NCBI GenBank assembly: GCA_015059965.1
Contig: SUZM01000004.1
Span: forward strand, 1 to 64,000
Origin: Rikenellaceae bacterium
Lineage (GTDB): Bacteria; Bacteroidota; Bacteroidia; Bacteroidales; Rikenellaceae
DNA length: 64,000 nt
Direction of reading: 5' to 3'
Shown: positions 19,262 through 31,030 of the stretch, piece by piece
Layout of the letters: every line of letters starts with the position of its first letter
How positions within the stretch are numbered: position 1 is the stretch's first letter
The notes under the pieces: model-generated
The model's input: the letters and a program-made list of their open reading frames with translations, nothing else
What the model was told of the DNA's origin: nothing
Databases searched by the model: none
Made by a program: the position numbers and the translations under genes

Positions 19262-20587
19262 TTAAATCTCCTTGGCCAGCTTGGCGAAGTCGTCGGCCGA
19301 AACAGCCTTCTCGGTAACCTTGATCTTCGACTTCACAGCCTCTACGACCTTCACCTCAAAGAGCTTCTCGTAGATCTTCTGCGACTGCTCCTTATCCTGC
19401 ATCAGACGCTTGGCGAAGTCCTCGAGCATCTCGGCGGGAGCCGACGGCATGCCGTACTGGGCATACTGGGCGGCGGCAAACGACTTGGCCTCCTCCATAG
19501 CCTCCTCGGGCGTTACGTTCAGGTTCTCCGACTTGATGAAGTGGCGCTGCAGGTAGTTCCAGGTGAACATCTGCAGGAAGCCCTCGAAATCCTTCTCGAT
19601 ATCCTCCTTCGTGAACTTGCCCTCGTTGATCACATAGAGCCAGCGCTTGAGGAACTCGGCAGGCATCTGCAGGGCGGCCTTCTCCAAGAGGAAGTTGCGC
19701 ACCTGAAGCGTGAAGAGGTAGTCGCTCTCACGACGCAGCTCCGTGGAGATCTGCTCGTCGATGAAGGCATCCAGCGAAGCCTCGTCGGTTACGTTGCCTG
19801 CGGGGAAGGCCATCTTGAAGAACTCCTCGTTGAGCTCGGGATCGGCAAACTGGCGAATCTTCGTGATCTCCAGCTCGAACTCGGGCTTAACCGACGAGAG
19901 CTCCTCCTCCTTGAGCTGGAGCATGGCGGCACGCTGCGACTCCGACTTGTAGAGCTCGTTGATGTTCACCTCCATCTTGGTGCCCACCTTCTTGCCGATG
20001 AAGGGCTTGCGCTCCTCGTCCGTCATCGAGATCAGGCCCACATAGGCATCCTCGATCTTCATCTCGCCGTTATCGAGCGTTACGGTCAGCGCCTCATCCT
20101 TCTTCACCTTCTCTACCTCTACCAGACGGCCGTAGCGGCGCAGGAAGTTCGAGCGGTAGTCCGTGTGCATCTTCTTGTCCACCTTGATGGTCGAGTAGGT
20201 GAGCTTGTCCTTCTGCGAGAGCTCGAGCTTCACCTCGGGAGCCACCCCGCACTCGAACATGAACTCAAACTCGGTGTTGTTCTCGAAGTCGAAGGCGCCC
20301 TGCTCCTCCGAGGGGATCACGTCGCCCACATAGTCGATCTGCTCTTTCTGCAGGTACTCGAATACGGCGTTCGAGGCGGTGCGATACGACTGCTCGGCCA
20401 CCATGCCTTTGCCATACATCTTGCGGATGATTCCCATGGGAACCATGCCGGGGCGGAAGCCCGGGATGTTTGCCTTGCGCTTGTACTCGCGCAGGGCCTT
20501 CTCTACGGCCTCACCGTAATCCTGCTCACCCACCGTCACCTTGATCAGAAGGGTGTTCTGCTCGCGTTGTTCTTTGATGATGTTCAT
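19262..20587 (-). CDS. tig: Trigger factor
   Basis: N-terminal IPGFRPGMVPMGIIRKMYG and C-terminal domain. Confidence 0.93.
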   Translation of the reverse strand: MNIIKEQREQNTLLIKVTVGEQDYGEAVEKALREYKRKANIPGFRPGMVPMGIIRKMYGKGMVAEQSYRTASNAVFEYLQKEQIDYVGDVIPSEEQGAFDFENNTEFEFMFECGVAPEVKLELSQKDKLTYSTIKVDKKMHTDYRSNFLRRYGRLVEVEKVKKDEALTVTLDNGEMKIEDAYVGLISMTDEERKPFIGKKVGTKMEVNINELYKSESQRAAMLQLKEEELSSVKPEFELEITKIRQFADPELNEEFFKMAFPAGNVTDEASLDAFIDEQISTELRRESDYLFTLQVRNFLLEKAALQMPAEFLKRWLYVINEGKFTKEDIEKDFEGFLQMFTWNYLQRHFIKSENLNVTPEEAMEEAKSFAAAQYAQYGMPSAPAEMLEDFAKRLMQDKEQSQKIYEKLFEVKVVEAVKSKIKVTEKAVSADDFAKLAKEI

Positions 20588-20756
20588 CTCGATTCTGTTT
20601 TTATATTTTTATTTCAATAATTTCTGCTTCAAATGAGCGCGCAAAGATACGAAAAAGTCATTAAAAATCAAAATTCACAATTTAAAAATCAAAAAAATCC
20701 CGAGACCCGGAAATTTTTAATCCGGTGTCGCCCCTGAAATATCCGGGAGCAGGGGG

Positions 20757-21527
20757 TTACTTTTTGGCCATATCCTGTCCGTCGATCTGCTTTTGGAAAG
20801 CCGAGCGGTAGTTGTCGCCGATGGGCAGATACTCCTCTTCGGAGAGGTAGACGCGCCCTTTGGCGTAGCTTGTGATGTATTTCAGATTGACGATAAACGA
20901 TCGGTGGATGCGGATGAAGCTCTCTGAGGGGAGGGCCGACTCCATGTTCTTGAGTCGGAAGAGGGTCATGATCGAGTTGCCGTCGGCCATGTGCAGGCGT
21001 ACATACTCCCCCTCGCTCTCGATGTAGCGGATCTCGGCAATGCGGATCAGCGAGGTCTTGTAGTCGGCCTTGATGCTGAGGAATTCGGGGCCTTCGGGCA
21101 GGGCTTCTGCCATCTCGCGGTCTGCGGCTGCGGCCGGGCTCTCCTGGCTACGAGCCAGTTCGATCAGTTCGTGGAGCGAGGCCGCCTTGCCTACGGCCCG
21201 CTGGAAGTCGCTGAGCGGGAAGGGTTTCAGCAGATAGTCCACGGCATTGAGGCGAAAGCCGTCGAGGGCATATTCGGCGTAGGCCGTGGTGAAGATCACA
21301 CCACACTTTACGTTGAGCTCGCGCACGAAATCCAGTCCCGAGAGGTCGGGCATGTTGATATCGACGAAGATCAGATCGACCGACTCCGTAGTGAGAAATT
21401 CGCGGGCATCGAGGGCATTCGAGAAGAGACCGCAGAGCTCCAGCGAGGGGGTTTTGGCAATATAACTTTTAATTTGGCGCAGCGCGAGCGGCTCATCGTC
21501 AATGGCGATACACTTCATTCGATTCAT
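20757..21527 (-). CDS. LytTR-family response regulator
   Basis: REC domain (IDDEPLALRQIKSYI, LIFVDINMPDLSGLDF) plus LytTR domain (IRYIESEGEYVRLHMADGNSIMTLFRLKNMESALP...FIRIHRSFIVNLKYI). Confidence 0.94.
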   Translation of the reverse strand: MNRMKCIAIDDEPLALRQIKSYIAKTPSLELCGLFSNALDAREFLTTESVDLIFVDINMPDLSGLDFVRELNVKCGVIFTTAYAEYALDGFRLNAVDYLLKPFPLSDFQRAVGKAASLHELIELARSQESPAAAADREMAEALPEGPEFLSIKADYKTSLIRIAEIRYIESEGEYVRLHMADGNSIMTLFRLKNMESALPSESFIRIHRSFIVNLKYITSYAKGRVYLSEEEYLPIGDNYRSAFQKQIDGQDMAKK

Positions 21528-22591
21528 TGTGTGGGAATTTTAAGTTCTACAATGTAGGCACTCTCCTCTTTTCGCATCTCGAGCGAGTAGTTCGTGCCGT
21601 AGATCAGGTCGAGACGTTTGTGCACATTTTTGAGTCCGATGCCGGGTTTGTGGTCGGGCTTTTGGGGTTGCAGGCTGTTTTTTATCGTATAGAGCACCTC
21701 CTTTTGGGGGGAGATCTCCACATGGATATGGATAAAGGAGGGGCGATTGCCCGACACGCCGTGCTTGAAGGCGTTCTCCACAAAGACAATCAGCAGCAGA
21801 GGCGGGATTTTCAGTTGTGCCACCTCCTCTTTGGGGTATTCGATTCGGATGTCAAGCTCCTCGGCGTAGCGGATCTGCATCAGGCGCACATAGTTCTCCA
21901 CAAAACGCAGATCCTGCTCCAGGGTGATGCGCTCCTGCCCCGATTCGTAGAGCACATAGCGCATCATCTTCGAGAGCTCGATCACCGCTCCCTGAGCCTC
22001 ATGGGTGTCGATGTCGATCAGGGCGTGGATGTTGTTGAGCGTATTCATGAAGAAGTGGGGATTGATCTGGTACTTCAGGTAGTCGATCTCGGCCTGGAGG
22101 TTCTCGTGGCGCAGGGAGATCATCTCCTGCTCGTCGCGCATCGTCTTATAGAGGAGTTTGATCATCGAGTTGGCCGAGATCATGAACAGACCCAACAGAA
22201 TGTTCCATTGCAGAGCCAGATCCGTAAAGGAGGCCTTGCGGGCTTCGATCATCGTCTCGATGTCGGGGGCATTGCGGATCAGGTAGCGTTCGTAGCCGTC
22301 CACAATGCTGAAGACGATGGTCGTAACGATCACACTGATCGCCACATAGGCCACATAGCGGCGTTTGAGCAGCAGCTTCGGGGCCAGCAGGGCGTTGTTG
22401 AGCACAAAGAGGAAGAGGTAGGGCGAGATCTTGCGCCATGAGATGAGAATCTTCTGCAGGTTCACATGCTCCTCTCCCAACATCTTCGAGGCGAGGATCG
22501 GCACCAGAATGATGGCCGACCAAACCATGAAGTAGAGCAGGTTTTCGCCGATATGCTCTTTTTCGATCTTCTTTTTCTGTTTGACTTTCAT
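21524..22591 (-). CDS. LytS-like sensor histidine kinase (His_kinase family)
   Basis: YLKYQINPHFFMNTLNNIHALID; PPLLLIVFVENAFKHG; overlaps the regulator gene. Confidence 0.93.
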   Translation of the reverse strand: MKVKQKKKIEKEHIGENLLYFMVWSAIILVPILASKMLGEEHVNLQKILISWRKISPYLFLFVLNNALLAPKLLLKRRYVAYVAISVIVTTIVFSIVDGYERYLIRNAPDIETMIEARKASFTDLALQWNILLGLFMISANSMIKLLYKTMRDEQEMISLRHENLQAEIDYLKYQINPHFFMNTLNNIHALIDIDTHEAQGAVIELSKMMRYVLYESGQERITLEQDLRFVENYVRLMQIRYAEELDIRIEYPKEEVAQLKIPPLLLIVFVENAFKHGVSGNRPSFIHIHVEISPQKEVLYTIKNSLQPQKPDHKPGIGLKNVHKRLDLIYGTNYSLEMRKEESAYIVELKIPTQ

Positions 22592-22609
22592 CTTCTCGGG
22601 GGATTGTGT

Positions 22610-23074
22610 TTATATTTCCCGGTTGATATCCCGGGTGAGCTCCGGCGGGGTGGCGGGGCGATAGGCTCCGGCCTTGAGGTGGCGGTAGAGGTAACATTCC
22701 AGGCCGTTGGTCAGCAGGATGAACTCTGCCCCCAGCACCGAGTTGTAGCGTACCACCTGGTCCAAACTCTTCTGCGAGAGCTTCACCCCGGGGGCCTTGC
22801 ACTCAACCAGCAGGCGGGGCCGCCCCTGTCTGTCCACTACCACCACATCGGCCCGCTGAGGCTGGCCATTCAGCCTTACGGGATACTCCTCGACGATGCG
22901 TTGAGGCTCGATGCGCAGGTCGCGAAGCCACCCCGCCACATGACGCCGCACCCGCTCCTCGGGGGTGATTTTCAGCCGTATGCCTCGTTGCGGATGGCAG
23001 ACTGTCAGCCCCCCGTCACACTCCTCGATGGGAATGTCGGGATGCGGAAAAATCAATTCGGGCTGCTTTTCCAT
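22610..23074 (-). CDS. Orphan HsdR N-terminal-like nuclease-fold protein
   Basis: RIVEEYPVRLNGQPQRADVVVVDRQGRPRLLVECKAPGVKLSQKSLDQVVRYNSVLGAEFILLTNGLECYLY (PD-(D/E)xK type). Confidence 0.8.
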   Translation of the reverse strand: MEKQPELIFPHPDIPIEECDGGLTVCHPQRGIRLKITPEERVRRHVAGWLRDLRIEPQRIVEEYPVRLNGQPQRADVVVVDRQGRPRLLVECKAPGVKLSQKSLDQVVRYNSVLGAEFILLTNGLECYLYRHLKAGAYRPATPPELTRDINREI

Positions 23075-23096
23075 GTCGGTTTTGCGCTTTTTTTTG

Positions 23097-23104
23097 TATC
23101 TTTG
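23097..23104 (+). promoter_or_regulatory. Putative -7 box TATCTTTG
   Basis: TAnnTTTG ~22 nt upstream of ATG 23126. Confidence 0.45.
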
Positions 23105-23125
23105 GTGCAAATATACGATTTTAAG

Positions 23126-24430
23126 ATGAAAATACGAACGCTTATCCTCGGGATATTTCTATTTTTGGGTTGTGGGGTTATGGCACAATCGGTGGCTTGG
23201 GACCCGGCACCGGCCTCGGGTCGTGAGCCCGCGCGCGGGCGCTTGGTACCCACCTTCAAGCGCGATACGATCGACTCCTACCGCCGCGACCTTCTCTGGA
23301 CGAAGAGCCCGGATAACCCGCTGATATACAAGGCAGAATCGTCGGTGCCTTTTGCCTGGAACAATCGTCAGGTTCTCCTGCGTGTTTCGGCTGCTCCGGG
23401 CGGCTATGCGCTCCGCGTGAATGGGCGCAGGGTGGGGCACGTTACGACGGGAGCCCTGGCAGCCGAGTTCAACCTCACGAAATTTGTCCAGGCGGGGTCG
23501 GCCGTGAAGATCGAGCTGGAGCTGATGGGAGGAGACTCCCCGGCCGGGCGCCTCGAAGATTTCGGCCATCCGCAGGAGGTGCTTGCATCCGAGCTTATCT
23601 CGCAGCCCACGATTCGCGTGCGCGACGTGGTGGTCGAGACCCGTACCACCGAGAGCGGTTGGTTGGGCGAGGTGGGCATTGTCGTCAAGTGTGATGCCCT
23701 GAACGAGAAGGCGGCCCGCATTCGCTACGAACTCATCGATACGGCCGGTGTGGTGGTCAAGCAGGGCTTTGAGGATCTGCGCCTGCGCATGCGCGGCGAG
23801 GATACCCTGCGCTTTGTCTATGCCGTGCCCGAACACCTCCTCTGGTCGCCCGAGAGCCCGCTGAGCTACCGCTTGCGCCTCTCAACGCAGACGGCGGGGC
23901 GCTATACCGAGTACCTGAATCTGCCGATCGGCTTCCGCCATGTGGCGTTGCAGGAGGGGATACTCCGCCTGAACGGCAGAGCCCTGGCGGCGAAGCCGCA
24001 TGTGGTGGATCGGCCGCTGACGGCTGACGAGCTGGCCGATCTGAAGGCCCGCGGTTGCGATCTGCTGCTCCCCCTGCCCGATCAGGCCACCGAGGCCCTC
24101 TATACCCTGGCCGACGAGGTGGGAATCTGCGTGGTGGCCCAAAGCCCCATCTGCACGGAGGCATCGGGACTCTCCCGACAGAAAAACGGAAATCCCTCGA
24201 ACGATCCCGCAATGGTGGAGGAGTATTTGGATCGTACCGCCTCGGCTCGCCACCTGGCGCAGCGTCACCCCTCGGTTGTGGCTTACTCGTTGGCTCACAA
24301 ATCGGCCAACGGTATCGCCCTCTACGAGAGCTACCTGGCGCTAAAACAGGTGGAGCATGGCCTCCCCATCCTCTACTTCGATGCCGCAGGGGAGTGGAAC
24401 CATGACTACATACAAATGAGTAATGAGTAA
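23126..24430 (+). CDS. GH2-like (beta-galactosidase-related) secreted protein, probably non-catalytic and/or 3'-truncated
   Basis: signal peptide MKIRTLILGIFLFLGCGVMAQ; GH2-like sandwich and TIM-barrel start (IGFRHVALQEGILRLNGRAL); the last residues and stop lie in a heptamer array; the track ORF start (22466) is too far upstream. Confidence 0.65.
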   Translation: MKIRTLILGIFLFLGCGVMAQSVAWDPAPASGREPARGRLVPTFKRDTIDSYRRDLLWTKSPDNPLIYKAESSVPFAWNNRQVLLRVSAAPGGYALRVNGRRVGHVTTGALAAEFNLTKFVQAGSAVKIELELMGGDSPAGRLEDFGHPQEVLASELISQPTIRVRDVVVETRTTESGWLGEVGIVVKCDALNEKAARIRYELIDTAGVVVKQGFEDLRLRMRGEDTLRFVYAVPEHLLWSPESPLSYRLRLSTQTAGRYTEYLNLPIGFRHVALQEGILRLNGRALAAKPHVVDRPLTADELADLKARGCDLLLPLPDQATEALYTLADEVGICVVAQSPICTEASGLSRQKNGNPSNDPAMVEEYLDRTASARHLAQRHPSVVAYSLAHKSANGIALYESYLALKQVEHGLPILYFDAAGEWNHDYIQMSNE

Positions 24431-24476
24431 TGAGTAATGAGTAATGAGTAATGAGTAATGAGCAATGAGCAGTGAG
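24414..24476. repeat. Tandem heptamer array (TAATGAG)6-CAATGAG-CAGTGAG plus a partial leading unit
   Basis: directly read; overlaps the 3' end of the GH2-like CDS. Confidence 0.97.
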
Positions 24477-24483
24477 AAGCAAC

Positions 24484-24545
24484 CCTAAAAATAGAAAACC
24501 CTGAAAATAGAAAACCCTGAAAATAGAAAACTCTAAAACTGGAGA
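24484..24545. repeat. 16-bp tandem repeat (CCCTGAAAATAGAAAA), ~3-4 units
   Basis: CCCTAAAAATAGAAAA CCCTGAAAATAGAAAA CCCTGAAAATAGAAAA CTCTAAAACTGGAGAA. Confidence 0.9.
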
Positions 24546-24547
24546 AT

Positions 24548-24886
24548 ATGGAAAATTTTGCTTGGTATGAGGATATGAATTGCGCCATTACGGTATGCGA
24601 TACCGAGGGTGTCATTATCTATCAGAACAAACCCGCTCGCGAGCTCTATGCTGCACACGGCAACCTGGTGGGCAAGAACCTCTTCCCCTGCCACAATCCC
24701 CACTCGCAGGCCATCATCCGCCGCCTCTTGGAGGAGGGGGCAACCAACGCCTACACAATCGAAAAGAAGGGGGTCCGAAAGGTGATCTACCAATCGGCCT
24801 GGCGCAAGGAGGACGGCACGGTGGGTGGCCTGGTCGAGTTCTCGATGATTGTCCCCAACGAAATGCCACACTATGTAAGAGAGTAA
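24548..24886 (+). CDS. Stand-alone PAS-domain protein
   Basis: 112 aa; MNCAITVCDTEGVIIYQNKPARELY...LVGKNLFPCHNPHSQ...YQSAWRKEDGTVGGLVEFSMIV PAS fold pattern. Confidence 0.75.
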   Translation: MENFAWYEDMNCAITVCDTEGVIIYQNKPARELYAAHGNLVGKNLFPCHNPHSQAIIRRLLEEGATNAYTIEKKGVRKVIYQSAWRKEDGTVGGLVEFSMIVPNEMPHYVRE

Positions 24887-24916
24887 CAAAAAACGCCCCG
24901 CGGGGCGTTTTTTGTT
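24885..24916. terminator. Perfect 32-bp palindrome, bidirectional terminator
   Basis: AACAAAAAACGCCCCG|CGGGGCGTTTTTTGTT; begins at the PAS-gene stop codon. Confidence 0.85.
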
Positions 24917-25042
24917 AATGAGCAATGAGCAATGAGCAATGAGCAATGAGCAATGAGGCTTATGCACCGAAATATTTATCGGGTAATATTCACTGCGATA
25001 AAAAAATCATTGCTCATTACTCATTGCTCACTGCTCATTGCT
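24917..25042. repeat. Heptamer-arm inverted element: (CAATGAG)n - core - (TTGCTCA)n
   Basis: left AATGAGC x ~6, core GGCTTATGCACCGAAATATTTATCGGGTAATATTCAC..., right TTGCTCATTACTCATTGCTCACTGCTCATTGC. Confidence 0.92.
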
Positions 25043-25489
25043 ATACCCGATGTCCTCTTTCAAGGCCGCAGAGTTGTTGGCGGCGGCTACGGCCAGCTCA
25101 TCGCAGCGGTTGTTTTCGACCGTCTCGGCGTGTCCCTTGACCCAGACGAAGCGCACACGGTGCTTGCGGTAAACCCTCAGGAAACGCATCCAGAGGTCAG
25201 GGTTCTTCTTGCCTTGGAAATTCTTTTTGAGCCATCCGTAGACCCACTTTTTCTCAACGGCATCGACCACATATTTCGAATCGGAGTAGAGGGTTACGTC
25301 CGACCCCTCGAACTTCAGGGCCTCCAGGGCGACACATACGGCCATCAGCTCCATGCGGTTGTTGGTCGTGAGGCGAAAGCCCTCCGAGAGCTCTTTGCGG
25401 TGCGGCCCGGAGATGAGCACCACGCCATAGCCCCCGGGCCCGGGATTGCCGAGCGACGAGCCGTCGGTATAGATTGTTATTTGCGGCAT
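25028..25489 (-). CDS. rnhA: Ribonuclease HI
   Basis: IYTDGSSLGNPGPGGYGVVL; NNRMELMAV; YSDSKYVVDAV; WVKGHA. Confidence 0.95.
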   Translation of the reverse strand: MPQITIYTDGSSLGNPGPGGYGVVLISGPHRKELSEGFRLTTNNRMELMAVCVALEALKFEGSDVTLYSDSKYVVDAVEKKWVYGWLKKNFQGKKNPDLWMRFLRVYRKHRVRFVWVKGHAETVENNRCDELAVAAANNSAALKEDIGYSNEQ

Positions 25490-25510
25490 AGTTGAATTTT
25501 TCGTGGTTGC

Positions 25511-25605
25511 ATCACACCTGCGGCATGTCCTTAAAATCTCAGAAAGGGCAGTACCCGAAGTACAGCCCTTCCTGCAATTTTGTTACGATGCACCCCATCT
25601 GTGGC
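25511..25605. repeat. Family-B palindrome copy B1
   Basis: AGaAAGGGCaGTACccgaaGTACaGCCCTTcCT inner stem. Confidence 0.8.
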
Positions 25606-25646
25606 TTACGGACGAAAAATCGGTGCAGCCACAGGGTGTGAAAAAA

Positions 25647-28274
25647 CTATTTCAGGGCAGCAATGCGCTCCTTCAGGGCGGCAATCTTAGCCTCCGAATC
25701 GGCCTGCTTGGCGCGCTCGTTGGCCACCACTTTTTCGGGGGCGGAGCTGACGAAACGCTCGTTCGAGAGCTTCTTCATTACGCTCGAGAGGAATCCCTCG
25801 AGGTAGGTGAGCTCCTCCTGCAACTTCTTGAGCTCGGCCTCCACGTCGATCTTGCCCTCCATGGGGACAAAATACTGCGTGGTCTTGACCATGAAGGCGG
25901 CTGCCGTGGGGTTCTTCTCCTCAACGGCCTCTACCCCCTTGAGGTTGCCCATCTTCCGAATCACGGGCTCGAATTCGGCGGGGTAGTTCTCATCCTTGAT
26001 CACCTGCAGGGTGAGGGCCTCCTTCTGCGGGAGGTTCTTCTGCTTGCGGATGTTGCGGATCGACGATACCACCTCCTGCGTCAACTCGAAGCGGGCCAGC
26101 AGCTGCTCGTCGGCCTCATCGACTTTGGGCAGCGGGGCGAACATGATCGACTCGCCGGCGGTGCGGGGCTCCAGATCCTGCCAGATCTCTTCGGTGATGA
26201 AGGGCATGAAGGGGTGCAGCATGCGCAGCAAGAGGTCGAAGTAGTGCTTCGTGGTCTCGAGCGTCTCGCGGTCGATGGGGCACTGGTAGGCGGGCTTGAC
26301 CATCTCGAGGTACCAGCCGCTGAAGTCGTCCCAGAAGAGTTTGTAAAGCACTTTGAAGGCTTCGGAGATGCGATAGTTGGAGAAGTCCTCCTCAACCTGG
26401 CGGTAGCTCTTGAGCAGGCGCTCGGCAAACCACTCCATGGCCAGGCGGTTGTTCTGGGAGGGCTCGGCCTGGTCGTCCACGGGCCAACCGCAGACAAGGC
26501 GGTAGGCGTTCCAGATCTTGTTGCCGAAGTTGCGGCCCTGCTCGCAGAGCGCCTCATCGAACATCACATCGTTGCCGGCCGACGACGAGATCAACATCGC
26601 CATACGCATGCCGTCGGCACCGTAGCGGGCGATCAGGTCGAGCGGATCGGGCGAGTTGCCGAGCTGCTTGGACATCTTGCGGCCGATCTTGTCGCGCACG
26701 ATACCCGTAAAATAGACGTGGCGGAAGGGGAAGAGGTTGCGGTACTCGTAACCGGCCATGATCATGCGGGCGATCCAGAAGAAGATGATATCGGGACCCG
26801 TCACCAGGTCGTTGGTGGGGTAGTAGTACGAAATCTCCCGGTTGTCGGGGTTGCAGATGCCGTCGAAGACCGAGATGGGCCAGAGCCACGACGAGAACCA
26901 GGTGTCGAGTACATCCTCATCTTGGCGCAGGTCGGCCGGTTGCAGGCTCTGGTCGCCGGCCTTCTCGCGAGCCAGCAGCAAGGCCTCTTCGGCGCTCTCG
27001 GCTACGACATAGCCCCCCTTGGGGAGGTAGTAGGCCGGGATGCGGTGGCCCCACCAGAGTTGGCGCGAGATACACCAATCCTTGATGTTCTCCATCCAGT
27101 GGCGGTAGGTATTCTTGTACTTCTCGGGTACGAACTTGATCACATCCTCCATCACGGCCTTCGTGGCGGGCTCGGCGAGCTCCTTCATCGAGAGGAACCA
27201 CTGCATCGAGAGCTTGGGCTCGATGGCTACACCCGTGCGCTCGGAGTAGCCCACGTTGTTCGTGTACTCCTCGGTCTTCTCCAGTAGACCGGCCTCGGCG
27301 AGGTCCTTCTCGATTTGGCGGCGCACATCGAAGCGATCCATGCCCACATACATGCCCACCTTGTCGTTCACCGTGCCATTGTCGTTGAAGATGTCGATGC
27401 TCTCCAGACCGTACTTCTCGCCCAGCATGTAGTCGTTTACATCGTGGGCCGGGGTTACCTTCAGGGCACCTGTTCCGAACTCGATATCGACATACTCGTC
27501 GCGAATTACCGGAATCGAGCGGCCTACGAGCGGAACAATCACGCGGGCATCCGACGGCAGATCCTGGTAACGCGGGTCGTTGGGGTTTACGCAGAGAGCC
27601 GTATCACCTAAGATGGTCTCGGGGCGGGTTGTGGCCACAATCAGGGCGCGATCCGTCCCCTCCAGTTTGTAGCGCAGGTAGTAGAGCTTGCCGTGCGACT
27701 CCTTGAAGATCACCTCCTCATCCGAGAGGGCGGTCTGTGCCGCGGGGTCCCAGTTTACCATGCGCACGCCGCGGTAGATCTTTCCCTTGTTGTAGAGGTC
27801 GCAGAAGACCTTGATCACGCTCTTCGAGCGCTTCTCGTCCATCGTAAAGCAGGTGCGATCCCAGTCGCACGAGGCGCCCAGCTTGCGCAGCTGCTGCAGG
27901 ATTACACCGCCATACTGCTCTTTCCAGGCCCAGGCATGAGCCAGGAACTCCTCGCGTGTGAGGTTCGACTTCTCGATCCCTTCGGCTTTGAGTTTGGCCA
28001 CCACCTTGGCCTCGGTGGCGATCGAGGCGTGGTCGGTACCCGGCACCCAGCAGGCATTCTTGCCCTGCATGCGGGCACGACGCATCAGGACGTCCTGCAG
28101 CGTGTTGTTCAGCATGTGGCCCATGTGGAGCATACCCGTCACATTGGGGGGCGGAATGACGATTGTATAGGGCTCGCGCTCATCGGGTTCGGAGTGGAAC
28201 ATGCGATGCTCGATCCAGTAGTCGTACCACTTGGATTCTATCGCAGAAGGCTGATATTTATCGGCTATAGGCAT
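25647..28274 (-). CDS. valS: Valine--tRNA ligase
   Basis: [16 protein letters not shown] (HIGH), [14 protein letters not shown] (KMSKS). Confidence 0.97.
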   Translation of the reverse strand: MPIADKYQPSAIESKWYDYWIEHRMFHSEPDEREPYTIVIPPPNVTGMLHMGHMLNNTLQDVLMRRARMQGKNACWVPGTDHASIATEAKVVAKLKAEGIEKSNLTREEFLAHAWAWKEQYGGVILQQLRKLGASCDWDRTCFTMDEKRSKSVIKVFCDLYNKGKIYRGVRMVNWDPAAQTALSDEEVIFKESHGKLYYLRYKLEGTDRALIVATTRPETILGDTALCVNPNDPRYQDLPSDARVIVPLVGRSIPVIRDEYVDIEFGTGALKVTPAHDVNDYMLGEKYGLESIDIFNDNGTVNDKVGMYVGMDRFDVRRQIEKDLAEAGLLEKTEEYTNNVGYSERTGVAIEPKLSMQWFLSMKELAEPATKAVMEDVIKFVPEKYKNTYRHWMENIKDWCISRQLWWGHRIPAYYLPKGGYVVAESAEEALLLAREKAGDQSLQPADLRQDEDVLDTWFSSWLWPISVFDGICNPDNREISYYYPTNDLVTGPDIIFFWIARMIMAGYEYRNLFPFRHVYFTGIVRDKIGRKMSKQLGNSPDPLDLIARYGADGMRMAMLISSSAGNDVMFDEALCEQGRNFGNKIWNAYRLVCGWPVDDQAEPSQNNRLAMEWFAERLLKSYRQVEEDFSNYRISEAFKVLYKLFWDDFSGWYLEMVKPAYQCPIDRETLETTKHYFDLLLRMLHPFMPFITEEIWQDLEPRTAGESIMFAPLPKVDEADEQLLARFELTQEVVSSIRNIRKQKNLPQKEALTLQVIKDENYPAEFEPVIRKMGNLKGVEAVEEKNPTAAAFMVKTTQYFVPMEGKIDVEAELKKLQEELTYLEGFLSSVMKKLSNERFVSSAPEKVVANERAKQADSEAKIAALKERIAALK

Positions 28275-28394
28275 ACTTTAAAGGTTTTGCATTACGTTTG
28301 TAAGGGTCCGCTTATGGGGACGGTAAAACAGTTTACAAGGTGCAAAGTTATCAACAATCTGTTAAAATTAAAATTTTTCTTGCTGAAAAATCGT

Positions 28395-28402
28395 TATATT
28401 TG
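28395..28402 (+). promoter_or_regulatory. Putative -7 box TATATTTG for lon
   Basis: TAnnTTTG 20 nt upstream of the lon ATG. Confidence 0.5.
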
Positions 28403-28422
28403 CACCGTTATTAAAAAGAAAT

Positions 28423-30864
<2,442 letters not shown>

Positions 30865-30875
30865 ACAGAAGATTT

Positions 30876-31026
30876 GATTCAAAATTCAAAATTGAGTTTT
30901 GGTGTTGGATTTTGAAGCGGAATAAATGAACGTGTAACCTAAAATTCGAGAGGAGAGGTTTTTGAGCCGATTCGCACGATTGGTGCGGGGGCGAAAATTT
31001 TGAATTTTGAATGTTGAATTTTGAAC
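30876..31026. repeat. (TTCAAAA)n ... (TTTTGAA)n inverted heptamer arms with a non-consensus interior
   Basis: gattcaaaattcaaaattg ... aattttgaattttgaatgttgaattttgaa. Confidence 0.7.
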
Positions 31027-31030
31027 TACA

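Noticed and set aside
24414-25045. CRISPR-like array
   Set aside because: Units are contiguous 7-mers without spacers; no cas genes in the window.
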